Origin: CAZYFH01 sp965249175
GTDB taxonomy: Bacteria > Acidobacteriota > Vicinamibacteria > Vicinamibacterales > UBA8438
NCBI GenBank assembly: GCA_965249175.1
Contig: OZ252227.1
Coordinates: 4,464,001-4,528,000 of the forward strand
Length of the DNA: 64,000 bases
Direction: 5' to 3'
Shown here: piece by piece, positions 43,420 through 51,249 of the stretch
Numbering within the stretch: position 1 is the stretch's first letter
Layout: each line of letters begins with the position of its first letter
Program-made: the position numbers and the translations under genes
Notes under the pieces: generated by a model
What the model was told of the DNA's origin: nothing
Database searches by the model: none
Seen by the model: only the letters and a program-made list of their open reading frames with translations

Positions 43420-44081
43420 GCCACGTGCAGCGGATTGGCGTGCTCGGCGGCACCTTCGACCCGATACACTTCGGGCATCTCGATGCGGCGACCGCGGCGC
43501 GGCACGCACTCGGACTCGACGACATCCACCTGGTTCCAGCGCGCACGCCCGCGCACAAAGCGGCGGCACCGCTCGTGTCCGCATATCACCGCATCGCCAT
43601 GGCGGCGCTCGCGGCGACGGGACACCCTGAGCTGCGAATCAACGATATCGAGCTCGATTCGGGCGATCCGTCGTACACCTCACTCACCTTGCAACGGCTG
43701 GCACACGCCGGGCACGCACCCACCCGGTTGTTCTTCATCACCGGCGCCGATGCGTTCGCCGACATCGCATCCTGGTACGACTACCCAGCCGTGCTGGGCC
43801 ACAGCCACTTCGTCGTCGTCTCGCGTCCGGGCTGTGCCGCACCCGACCTCCGCCGCCGTCTTCCCGACCTCGCGGAACGGATGCGTCGTGTGGAAGAGCG
43901 AATCATCCCCGCAGCCGAGGAAGGACCCACCGCCATCTGGCTGGTCGATGCTCAGACGCGGGCTATCTCGTCCTCGGACGTGCGCACGCGACTCCTCCGA
44001 GGCCGGCCGGTCGACGAGCTCGTCCCGCCCGCCGTCGCGACCTACATCGCACGCCACGCCCTGTACTGCCGGGGTGGCTGA
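43416..44081 (+). CDS. nadD: nicotinate-nucleotide adenylyltransferase
   Basis: 221 aa from the ATG at 43416, which shares bases with the obgE stop (ATGA). Nucleotidyltransferase motif GGTFDPIHFGHLDAA near residue 12 with the HxGH-type HFGH, FFITGADAFADIASWY, and the C-terminal ISSSDVRTRLL. It adenylates nicotinate mononucleotide for NAD synthesis. Placement between obgE and rsfS is the common bacterial order. Confidence 0.95.
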   Translation: MSHVQRIGVLGGTFDPIHFGHLDAATAARHALGLDDIHLVPARTPAHKAAAPLVSAYHRIAMAALAATGHPELRINDIELDSGDPSYTSLTLQRLAHAGHAPTRLFFITGADAFADIASWYDYPAVLGHSHFVVVSRPGCAAPDLRRRLPDLAERMRRVEERIIPAAEEGPTAIWLVDAQTRAISSSDVRTRLLRGRPVDELVPPAVATYIARHALYCRGG

Positions 44082-44089
44082 CGACTTGC

Positions 44090-44482
44090 ATGTCCATACA
44101 GCTACCTGAATCGGTGCGCCGCCTCGTGGGCTGGGCACACGACAAGAAGGCGTTCGACGTCGTCGTGCTCGATCTGCGGGAGAGCAGCGCGTTTACGGAT
44201 TACTTCGTGATCTGCTCCGCGCAGAGCACGCGTCAGGTTCGAGCGATCGTCGATGAGGTCACGACACATCTTCGAGCCAGTCACGCCCGTCCCTCGCACG
44301 TGGAAGGGTATGACCGCGCCGAGTGGGTGCTCATCGACTGCTTCGAGGTCGTCATCCACATCTTTACCCACGACACGCGTCGGTTTTACGACCTCGAGCG
44401 CCTGTGGGGCGCCGCGCGCCGCATTGCGTGCGAGCCGCCGCACCCGAGCGAGGCGCGTCCGCGGCTGGACGCCGAGCCGTAG
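44090..44482 (+). CDS. rsfS: ribosome silencing factor RsfS
   Basis: 130 aa. WAHDKKAFDVVVLDLRESSA, FTDYFVICSAQSTRQVRAIV, HVEGYDRAEWVLIDCFEVVI and HIFTHDTRRFYDLERLWG are all canonical. It binds L14 and blocks subunit joining under poor nutrition. It lies 8 nt after nadD. A proline-rich tail (PPHPSEARPRL) extends beyond the core domain. Confidence 0.95.
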   Translation: MSIQLPESVRRLVGWAHDKKAFDVVVLDLRESSAFTDYFVICSAQSTRQVRAIVDEVTTHLRASHARPSHVEGYDRAEWVLIDCFEVVIHIFTHDTRRFYDLERLWGAARRIACEPPHPSEARPRLDAEP

Positions 44483-44530
44483 CCGCGGCGTTCGCAGGCG
44501 GCTCCGCGGAGACTGCGGACGGGGCCGAGC

Positions 44531-45388
44531 GTGATCGATCTCGCCGGTCGTGTACGGCACGGCGCGGACGCCGTACTCACTGTCGCATGGGCGCCGTCGT
44601 GCGCGGCGTGCCAGACACCGCTCGCCGCACCGACGCGCGGCGCCGTGTGCGCCCCATGCTGGCGCGGCGTTGCGCTGATCGGTGCTCGCGCGTGTGTCGC
44701 GTGCGGAGTCCCCGTCGCGCGGACCAGCATCACCGGTCCCGCGTCGCGCTGCGTCTGGTGCGACACACACGGTGATCCCGTGACCCGCCGCCGTGCCGCC
44801 GGTCTCTACGAGGGGCGACTGCGGGCCATCATCCACGCGTTCAAGTACGACGGCCGCCGCTCCATCGCGCGGCCGCTCGCGGTCATGATGCGGTCTGCGG
44901 GTGCCGACATCCTCGCACGCGCGGATGTCGTCGTGCCGGTGCCTCTGCATCGCACACGGCGGTGGCGCCGAGGGTTCAATCAAGCCGCCGACCTGGCGGC
45001 ACGTCTCGGCGTCCCGGTATCCAACGCGCTCCGACGCGTACGGCCCACACCGCCGCAGGTCGGGCTGTCGAGCGCGGGGCGCCGTCGCAGCGTGCGCGAC
45101 GCCTTCGCGCTCTCGGCGGGGCGATGGTCATCGCCGTGGGATCGGTCGGCGAGCGTCAACGGGCGTTGGATTGTGGTCGTCGACGATGTGATGACGACCG
45201 GCGCGACCATCGAAGCGTGTGCGGCGGTGCTGCGTGGCGCCGGCGCGCGCGCCGTCTGGGCGCTTACGGCTGCGCAAGCCGAGACTCGACCGCCAACGCG
45301 ATCTCCTCGGCAACGACGGCTCGTGGCTGCTGGCCGTCCACACGCGACCATCCCTGGTCGTTCGCCTGCTGGAGGTAGCTGTCCCTGA
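44531..45388 (+). CDS. comF: ComF family phosphoribosyltransferase-like protein
   Basis: 285 aa from a GTG at 44531. An N-terminal zinc-finger-like part has CAACQTP, CAPCW, CVACGVP and CVWC. The PRTase domain has YEGRLRAIIHAFKYDGRRS, VVPVPLHRTRRWRRGFNQAA and the PRPP-loop VVVVDDVMTTGATI. ComF proteins act in transformation-linked DNA handling. The C-terminal 40 residues are an Arg/Pro-rich tail that overlaps the convergent tmk gene by 125 nt; the core fold ends near residue 250, so the tail may be a read-on without function. Confidence 0.88.
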   Translation: MIDLAGRVRHGADAVLTVAWAPSCAACQTPLAAPTRGAVCAPCWRGVALIGARACVACGVPVARTSITGPASRCVWCDTHGDPVTRRRAAGLYEGRLRAIIHAFKYDGRRSIARPLAVMMRSAGADILARADVVVPVPLHRTRRWRRGFNQAADLAARLGVPVSNALRRVRPTPPQVGLSSAGRRRSVRDAFALSAGRWSSPWDRSASVNGRWIVVVDDVMTTGATIEACAAVLRGAGARAVWALTAAQAETRPPTRSPRQRRLVAAGRPHATIPGRSPAGGSCP

Positions 45389-45848
45389 CGCGTCCAAGAA
45401 GCGCCCGATCCTGCTCGTAGCGATCGCGGCCCGTCGCTTTTCGCTCGACGGCCGTCTCTGGCGCAATATCGAGCAGTATCGTCAAGTCCGGCTGCGGCAG
45501 GAACTGCTGGAGCGCCGTCAACCATGACGGGTCGAGCCCCTGGGCCTCGCCATACGCCACGCTTGACGCGGTGTAACGATCGAAGACCAGCACCAGACCC
45601 GCGTCCCGCCACCGCACGATATCGGCTTTTCGCTCATACCGGTTGGCGACGTACAGCAACTGCATCACTTCCGGGTCGTAGTCGCGTTCACCCTGCAGGG
45701 CGCGGGCGATCTCCTCGCCGATCGAAGTGCCATAGTCGGGGAACGACACGACGCGCGAGCGAGCGCCGCCAGCGCGCAGCCGGTCTCGAAGCAGCTGCGC
45801 CTGGGTTTCCTTGCCGCTCTGGTCGAGGCCTTCGATTGCAATCAGCAT
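45264..45848 (-). CDS. tmk: thymidylate kinase
   Basis: 194 aa. P-loop EGLDQSGKETQAQLL, where the usual GxDGxGKxTQ has DQSGKETQ, the DRYTASSVAYGEA block and LLDIAPETAVERK. It makes dTDP from dTMP. The start codon is directly preceded by a 49-nt palindromic element, leaving no recognisable ribosome-binding site (CGCCC-ATG). It converges on and overlaps comF. Confidence 0.93.
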   Translation of the reverse strand: MLIAIEGLDQSGKETQAQLLRDRLRAGGARSRVVSFPDYGTSIGEEIARALQGERDYDPEVMQLLYVANRYERKADIVRWRDAGLVLVFDRYTASSVAYGEAQGLDPSWLTALQQFLPQPDLTILLDIAPETAVERKATGRDRYEQDRALLGRVRDSYLQQANDQGWSRVDGQQPRAVVAEEIALAVESRLAQP

Positions 45849-45852
45849 GGGC

Positions 45853-45901
45853 GTAGCGCGAGGCGTGAGCCTCGCGTCGCAGGCCTGAAGGCCTGCGCTA
45901 C
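45853..45901. repeat. 49-nt double-hairpin palindromic element
   Basis: Outer arms GTAGCGC (45853-45859) and GCGCTAC (45895-45901) enclose two perfect hairpins: CGCGAGGC-GTGA-GCCTCGCG (45857-45876) and GCAGGCC-TGAA-GGCCTGC (45879-45896). The structure is cruciform-like. It starts 4 nt upstream of the tmk ATG on the minus strand, in the lysA-tmk gap. Similar GTAGCG...CGCTAC repeats are common intergenic elements in acidobacterial-type genomes, from general recollection rather than a search. Confidence 0.75.
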
Positions 45902-45935
45902 AGATGCCACCGATGTGTTCTCCGCCATCATCCGT

Positions 45936-47189
45936 TCACGACGTCTCGAGCGCCAGCTGATCGTCAATCGTCTGCCGCCGCCGGATGAGACGCCAGCCAT
46001 CACCGGCGACGAGGGCTTCGGCCGGCAGCGAATGGCGATTGTAGTTCGAGGCCATCGCCGAGCCGTAGGCGCCGACATCCCGCACCGCCATCACATCCCC
46101 GACATCGGGCAGCGGCATCGATCGTCCAAGTCCGACCACATCCGTCGTCTCACAGAGGGGTCCCACGATGTCGCAGATGACGTCCGGGCCCTGACGACGC
46201 CTGAGCGGCTCGACGCGATGATACGCGTCGTACAGCGCCGGCCGCATCAGCTCGCTCATGCCCGCATCCAGGACGACAAAGTGCATGTTGTCACCCTGTG
46301 GCTTTACGTCCACGACCGTCGCGAGGAGCACGGCGGCAGGTCCGACGATCCACCGACCCGGCTCGACGAGCAGCGTCAGTCCGGTTGGGGCAACCTCTTC
46401 GAGGAGCGCCGACGCATACTCGCCGACTCGGAGCGAGGGCGTGCCGTCGTAGGAAATCCCCAAACCACCGCCCAGATCGAGATGCTCGAGAGCAATCCCA
46501 TCGTCCTTCAGCTCGCGCGCCAGCGCCGCGACGGTCGCCGCCGTTCGCCGCACGGGCGCCGCGCTCGTAATCTGGGAACCGACATGGGCGTGCAGACCGA
46601 CGAGGCGCAGTCCGTCCTGCGCTGAGGCTTCTCGGCACAATGCGCGCGCGTGGTCGAGTGGTACCCCGAACTTGTGCGAGCGGCGGCCAGTCGAGATACC
46701 GGGGTGGCTGTCCGCGTCGACGTCTGGGTTGACCCGCAGCGCAACTCGAGCCGAAACGCCCCGGGCGCGGGCAAGACGATCGATGCGCCCGAGCTCCCCG
46801 GAAGATTCGGCGTTGATGATGCCGACACCGACCGCGAGCGCTTCATCGAGCTCGGCCTCCGTCTTACCGACACCGGTGAACACGACATCGCGCGACGCGA
46901 TACCCGCCCGTAGTGCCACGGCGATCTCGCCACCGGAGTTGGCGTCGACGCCGCCACCCAAGTCATGAATGATGCGGACCAACCCCAACGTCGAGTTGGC
47001 CTTCAACGCGTAGTGGAGCCGATGGGGGTGACCGGTGAGCGCCTCGTCCAGAGCCGTGTAGCGCTGCTCGACGCAGCCCCGACTATAGACGTAGAGCGGG
47101 GTACCCTCGGCGCGCGCCACTGCGGACAGGTCGACCCCGTCGCACGTGGCCGCTGCCGCCGTGAACGCAAAGTTGGCGTCGATACTCAT
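45936..47189 (-). CDS. lysA: diaminopimelate decarboxylase
   Basis: 417 aa from the ATG at 47189. PLP-enzyme fold III: PLP lysine in HYALKANSTLG, GVDANSGGEIAVAL, RVNPDVDADSHPGISTG, KFGV, GLHAHVGSQIT, LDLGGGLGI, VEPGRWIVG and the active-site Cys region CDIVGPLCETTDVVG. It makes lysine from meso-diaminopimelate. An in-frame ATG at 47213 is less likely. Separated from tmk by the 49-nt repeat. Confidence 0.95.
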   Translation of the reverse strand: MSIDANFAFTAAAATCDGVDLSAVARAEGTPLYVYSRGCVEQRYTALDEALTGHPHRLHYALKANSTLGLVRIIHDLGGGVDANSGGEIAVALRAGIASRDVVFTGVGKTEAELDEALAVGVGIINAESSGELGRIDRLARARGVSARVALRVNPDVDADSHPGISTGRRSHKFGVPLDHARALCREASAQDGLRLVGLHAHVGSQITSAAPVRRTAATVAALARELKDDGIALEHLDLGGGLGISYDGTPSLRVGEYASALLEEVAPTGLTLLVEPGRWIVGPAAVLLATVVDVKPQGDNMHFVVLDAGMSELMRPALYDAYHRVEPLRRRQGPDVICDIVGPLCETTDVVGLGRSMPLPDVGDVMAVRDVGAYGSAMASNYNRHSLPAEALVAGDGWRLIRRRQTIDDQLALETS

Positions 47190-47291
47190 TGACCGGCCCG
47201 ATGGACGCGGCATTGTACGCCAACCGGTCCCGTCCGCCGTGACGGTGGCATTCCCATTTGCCGTCAGGCATGCGAAGATGCCACGTCACGT

Positions 47292-47942
47292 ATGTCCGTC
47301 GACTCGCCGCTCGCCCAGCCAGCGTCAACAGACCAGCTCATCGAGGCCTGCCTTCAGGGCGATCAGCAGGCCTGGGACGCGATCGTCAGCCAATACCGGC
47401 GCAGGGTGTTCAACGTCGCCTACAAGTTCGTCGGCCGGCACGACGAGGCGGAGGATCTCACCCAGGACATCTTCGTCAAGATCTTCAAGGCCTTGCACAC
47501 GTTTGACCGGCGCGCAAACTTCCAAACCTGGCTGATCAGCATCAGTCGCAACCTGTGTATCGACCACTACCGCAGCGTGCGCAAGGAGCGGGAAACGGTC
47601 GACCGCCACGTCGACGCGTCCGATCTTTCCCCGCTCGCGAAGGGACCGGACGCGCTCAAGCAGCTCGAGCACTTGGACCGGCGCGCGTTGCTCAGGCGGG
47701 CGTTCACGGCCTTGCCGACCACGCTGCGTTCTGCCGTCGTGCTGCGTGACCTGCGGGAGCTCTCCTATCAGGAGATCGCCACCCGCCTCGAGTTGCCCGA
47801 AGGCACAGTGAAATCCAGAATCAATCGCGGTCGCCACGAGCTGGCCCGCCAAATCGTCAAGCTCGAACGGGAGCACGACGCGGTCGTGGCACAGCGAGCG
47901 AATCTCACCGCGGACACACCGTCGAGTGGAGCACACGAATGA
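47292..47942 (+). CDS. RNA polymerase ECF sigma factor
   Basis: 216 aa. Region 2: AWDAIVSQYRRRVFNVAYKF, then DLTQDIFVKIFKALHTFDRR and FQTWLISISRNLCIDHYRS. Region 4: LPTTLRSAVVLRDLRELSYQ and LPEGTVKSRINRGRHELARQ. The next gene, a STAS-domain antagonist, begins inside its stop codon (ATGA). No membrane anti-sigma gene follows, which is unusual for an ECF factor. The 102-nt gap to lysA must contain divergent promoters; no convincing -35/-10 is seen. Confidence 0.92.
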   Translation: MSVDSPLAQPASTDQLIEACLQGDQQAWDAIVSQYRRRVFNVAYKFVGRHDEAEDLTQDIFVKIFKALHTFDRRANFQTWLISISRNLCIDHYRSVRKERETVDRHVDASDLSPLAKGPDALKQLEHLDRRALLRRAFTALPTTLRSAVVLRDLRELSYQEIATRLELPEGTVKSRINRGRHELARQIVKLEREHDAVVAQRANLTADTPSSGAHE

Positions 47943-48280
47943 ATCTATCGACCGATCGAACAGGCGAGGTTGTTATCGTCCGCGTGGGCGAGGCCAAGCT
48001 CATGTATCCGCTGCTGTCCGCGTTCGCCGACACCGTCTCTGGCCTACTGACCGGCGGCGACCATCGCGTCGTGATCGACCTGTCCCAGGTCGTCTACGTG
48101 GACAGCGCATCCATCGGATGCCTGATGGATCTGTATCGCCAGGCGGAGAAGCTCGGCGGGGGGGTCAAGCTGTCTGGCGTGCAGAAGCGTGTCGAAACGA
48201 TGCTGACGATGACCGGGGCCCATAACTTCATCGAGCTGCACCCTGATGACGCGACTGCGGTGCAGAGCTTTGGGGAATGA
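47939..48280 (+). CDS. STAS-domain anti-sigma factor antagonist
   Basis: 113 aa, one SpoIIAA-like STAS domain: RVVIDLSQVVYVDSASIGCL with the probable phosphorylated Ser56, then LYRQAEKLGGGVKLSGVQKR. Such proteins bind serine-kinase anti-sigma factors and free the sigma factor. No cognate RsbW-type kinase is in the window. It overlaps both neighbours by ATGA, so sigma, STAS and the 90-aa protein are translationally coupled. Confidence 0.9.
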   Translation: MNLSTDRTGEVVIVRVGEAKLMYPLLSAFADTVSGLLTGGDHRVVIDLSQVVYVDSASIGCLMDLYRQAEKLGGGVKLSGVQKRVETMLTMTGAHNFIELHPDDATAVQSFGE

Positions 48281-48549
48281 GCATGCGCACGATCAAGACC
48301 CGCGCCGGGACCGACGTCCCACTGGATGGCGACCTGCTGGCCGTGCTCGAGGCGCTGTACCGCACGCTGAACGAGCGGCACGGCCTCGACTACAGCTTCG
48401 AGGACACGCTCGCGGAGATCCACCACCTCGTCGAGCAGATGACGGAAACGGACCGCAATGCGTACCTCGTCGAGAGCCTGTTCCTGAACTCCGTCACCTA
48501 CGAGAATGAAAAGCTCGGCGCCTACATGCGCAAGATCACCGGCAAGTGA
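48277..48549 (+). CDS. hypothetical 90-aa protein coupled to the STAS gene
   Basis: 90 aa; the ATG overlaps the STAS stop. An ATG two codons later is possible. Text: DLLAVLEALYRTLNERHGLD, YSFEDTLAEIHHLVEQMTET and YLVESLFLNSVTYENEKL. It is mostly alpha-helical and acidic, with no known motif. Being sandwiched between a STAS antagonist and a radical-SAM gene 11 nt downstream suggests it belongs to the same pathway. I do not recognise a family. Confidence 0.72.
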   Translation: MSMRTIKTRAGTDVPLDGDLLAVLEALYRTLNERHGLDYSFEDTLAEIHHLVEQMTETDRNAYLVESLFLNSVTYENEKLGAYMRKITGK

Positions 48550-48560
48550 GCTAGCAGCCG

Positions 48561-49925
48561 GTGTCCCTGAACCACCTCGCACACCGCTTTACCTGCTCCT
48601 GGCCATGGTCGACCCTCGTCATGCTGTGCGACGGCCGCGTCGTCTGCGGCTGTGCCGATCCCTACGCAACCCGCGTCCTGGGTGACGCGCGGACGACGCC
48701 GCTCGGCCAGGTGTGGACCAGTCCCACGATCGAGCGGCTGCGACGCGACCTCAACGGCGGTGGCTCCGATTTCTGCGGCGACTGTCCTCTGAAACTGCCG
48801 CTCATGGCGGACGTCGCCCCACCCCGACGATCGCTCGACGCCGGTCCGATGCCGTCTCGGCTGTACATCGAGTGCACAGCTGCGTGCAACATCTCGTGCT
48901 TCCAGGCTTGCTGCGCGCCGGAAACCGGCATCACTCGGTCCCGCGAGGCGGGGATGCTCGACTTCGATCTGTTCCGGAAGGTCGTGGACGAAGCGGGACC
49001 GTCGCTGGTCCGCATCGACTTCTTCAACTACGGGGAAGCGTTCCTGCACAAGCAGTCCGTGGAGATGTGCGAGTACATCAAGACTCGGTTTCCGCAGGTG
49101 TATCTCTACACGAGTACCAATGGACTGGCGTTCACCGAGGATCGCGCCCGTCGCCTGGTCCACACGGGAATCGACGAGGTGACGTTCTCGCTCGACGGTG
49201 CGATTCCCGAGCACTACGCCAGATACCGACAGCGAGGCAATCTCGAAACCGCACTGGGCCATCTGGGTGCGATGGCGGACGAGAAACACCGGGCCGGGCG
49301 GGACGTGCCGTTTATCAACTGGCGGTACATCCTGTTCAAGTGGAACGACAGCGACGAAGAAATGGACCTCGCCCGCCGGCTCGCCTCGGAGCTGGGCGCC
49401 GACCGGTTGACGTGGGAGCTCACCGACCATCCCGAAGAGGCTTTCTCAAGGCGATTTCGACCTGGGGGCCGGGACCTGGCCCGAATCCGACACGAGATCT
49501 GGGATGACAACAACCTCGGGAATGCCATACCGGGCGCCACCCCGCGCGCCGACATCGTCATCCCGCGCCTCGAGCGCGGACAGCCGCTGATCGGCCACCC
49601 GGGCCAGCGCCTGGGGGTCAATGCCCGGGTCTCCAACCTCTCGAACAGGACCTTCCCCGCGGAAGCGTCCTTCGGCCGTCGCCTCGTTCGCCTCGGCGCG
49701 CAACTCTGCCAGAGCGGCGGCGACGTGACCGATCGTGATCACGCGCGCGCGCGGCTACCGCGTCCACTTGGCCCCGGCGCCTCCATCGACGTGCCAATCG
49801 ACGTGCCCATGCCCGACGCCCCGGGTCGCTATGCCTTGAAGTTCGACCTCGTCAGCGAGGGCATCGACTGGTTCGAAGCGTGTGGATCGGAGACGATCAC
49901 CACGCCGTTGTGGGTTGTCGCGTGA
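48561..49925 (+). CDS. domain-permuted SPASM/radical-SAM protein with C-terminal Ig-like module
   Basis: 454 aa from a GTG. Residues 1-80 look like a SPASM cluster domain placed first: CSWPWSTLVMLCDGRVVCGC (Cys12, 23, 29, 31) and FCGDCPLKLPL (Cys72, 75). The radical-SAM core follows with Cys105, 109, 113, 117 and 118 in CTAACNISCFQACC; the cluster ligands could be C109-x3-C113-x3-C117, a spacing different from the usual Cx3Cx2C. VRIDFFNYGEAFLHK and YLYTSTNGLAFTED match later TIM-barrel strands. The last 120 residues (LGVNARVSNLSNRTFPAEAS) form an Ig-like domain as found on glycan enzymes. Likely a peptide- or glycan-modifying enzyme; substrate unknown. Confidence 0.8.
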   Translation: MSLNHLAHRFTCSWPWSTLVMLCDGRVVCGCADPYATRVLGDARTTPLGQVWTSPTIERLRRDLNGGGSDFCGDCPLKLPLMADVAPPRRSLDAGPMPSRLYIECTAACNISCFQACCAPETGITRSREAGMLDFDLFRKVVDEAGPSLVRIDFFNYGEAFLHKQSVEMCEYIKTRFPQVYLYTSTNGLAFTEDRARRLVHTGIDEVTFSLDGAIPEHYARYRQRGNLETALGHLGAMADEKHRAGRDVPFINWRYILFKWNDSDEEMDLARRLASELGADRLTWELTDHPEEAFSRRFRPGGRDLARIRHEIWDDNNLGNAIPGATPRADIVIPRLERGQPLIGHPGQRLGVNARVSNLSNRTFPAEASFGRRLVRLGAQLCQSGGDVTDRDHARARLPRPLGPGASIDVPIDVPMPDAPGRYALKFDLVSEGIDWFEACGSETITTPLWVVA

Positions 49926-49980
49926 TCAACGACGGCTCAGGCGCACACGGCGCGCCGCGCGGAGTGGGGTCGCTGGATCT

Positions 49981-50142
49981 TAGGACCCTGACCGGAATAA
50001 GGTTGCCATCCGAACGCCGATGCATCCCGCCTGGCGGCGTTGCTCGTCGCTTGCATACGCCCGGTATGCGCGCTTCTCGCGCCTTGCCAGCCTGGCGCCT
50101 CAGCGTCCAGAGTTGGCAAACGTATTCCGGTCAGGGTCCTTA
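49981..50142. repeat. nested palindromic element, copy 1
   Basis: Outer arms TAGGACCCTGACCGGAATA (49981-49999) and TATTCCGGTCAGGGTCCT (50123-50140) pair for 18 bp. Inside, GGTTGCCA and TGGCAAAC extend the stem, and the core from 50015 has hairpins CGCCG...CGGCG and GCATAC-GCCCG-GTATGC. The right end coincides with the lpxC stop codon (50140-50142), so a minus-strand transcript would contain the whole structure directly after lpxC. Copy 2 is at 56461-56633. Confidence 0.8.
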
Positions 50143-51048
50143 GCTGGCGGGAACGGCGTCGGTGATCCGATCGGCCCCGGGCGCAGACGCCGGTTCTAGC
50201 GGGGACTCGACCAGGTGCCAGGCGTCGGTCTCGGCGAGGAGCTTGCGCGCAAAGCTGGCGTGCAGCGCGTGACCGCCCCGATGCGCCACCAGGTGACCGA
50301 TCAGTGGATACCCGAGGAGCGCAAGGTCACCAATCACGTCCAGCATCTTGTGGCGCACGAACTCGTCTTCGAACCGGAGCGAGTTGTTCAACACGCCCGT
50401 TTCACCGAGCACAATCGTGTTGTCCAGCGACGCACCGAGCGACAGTCCCTGTTGACGTAGTTGCTCCACGTCCTTGAGGAATCCGAATGTGCGTGCGGGA
50501 GCGATGTCCTCGATGAACGACTCCTCGGTCACTCGCTCGGTGCGGGATTGATGCCGCAGCAACGGATGGTCGAAGCTGATGCTGTATGTGATCTTGAAAT
50601 GATCCGACGGATACAGCGCAATGCGCTTATCGCCGCGCGAGAGCGAAATCGGCCGAGCCACCTTCAGGAAACGGCGAGGCGCTTTGAGCGTCTTGACCCC
50701 GGCCTCGTGCACCAGGTAGACGAAGGACGCCGCGCTGCCGTCCATGATCGGTACTTCGGCCTGGTTCATCTCGACGGTGACGTTGTCGATCCCGAGACCG
50801 ACGAGTGCGGCCAGCAGATGCTCGACGGTCTCAACGGACGCGGCGTCCTGCGCGAGACCGGTCGCGTAGCTCATCCTGACGACGCGCTCTGCGGTCGCCG
50901 GCACCTCCATCCCATCGAGGTCGAGCCGTCTGAAGCGAATGCCGTGATTGGCAGGGGCCGGTCGTAGCCGAAGGGTGACCTTGCGACCCGAGTGCAATCC
51001 GATTCCGGAGCAGGAAACCGACCGCCTGAGTGTTTGCTGCGTCAACAT
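50140..51048 (-). CDS. lpxC: UDP-3-O-acyl-N-acetylglucosamine deacetylase
   Basis: 302 aa from MLTQQTLRRSVSCSGIGLHS; an ATG at 51090 adds an unlikely leader. LpxC blocks: SVETVEHLLAALVGLGIDNV (zinc His), EVPIMDGSAASFVYLV, PARTFGFLKDVE, LRFEDEFVRHKMLDVIGDLA (zinc His/Asp) and HRGGHALH. It commits UDP-GlcNAc to lipid A, showing an LPS-bearing outer membrane. The AT-rich stretch near 51135-51160 (TTTTACATATATTTACG) may hold the promoter. Confidence 0.96.
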   Translation of the reverse strand: MLTQQTLRRSVSCSGIGLHSGRKVTLRLRPAPANHGIRFRRLDLDGMEVPATAERVVRMSYATGLAQDAASVETVEHLLAALVGLGIDNVTVEMNQAEVPIMDGSAASFVYLVHEAGVKTLKAPRRFLKVARPISLSRGDKRIALYPSDHFKITYSISFDHPLLRHQSRTERVTEESFIEDIAPARTFGFLKDVEQLRQQGLSLGASLDNTIVLGETGVLNNSLRFEDEFVRHKMLDVIGDLALLGYPLIGHLVAHRGGHALHASFARKLLAETDAWHLVESPLEPASAPGADRITDAVPAS

Positions 51049-51195
51049 ACCAGAACGCGTAGCTCCCACGACGCTCACTGGAGAAAGCAAGATCGATTCC
51101 CCAGCTGAGCGAAAGAGAGGCTATCACACAAGGTCATGTTTTACATATATTTACGATTCTTCACCACATCGACACCACGGCAGCCATCAACTGAG

Positions 51196-51248
51196 TGTGG
51201 TCAAACAGCCACACAGAAAGGGCACGAAAGTGAGGCTGTATGACCACA
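51196..51248. terminator. imperfect inverted repeat after uvrA
   Basis: Arms TGTGGTCAAACAGC (51196-51209) and GCTGTATGACCACA (51235-51248) match at 13 of 14 positions around a 25-nt loop. A smaller GTGTGG/CCACAC hairpin (51195-51214) competes with it. It lies 2 nt beyond the uvrA stop on the minus strand and upstream of lpxC; no T-run follows. Terminator or leader structure of lpxC. Confidence 0.45.
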
Positions 51249-51249
51249 G

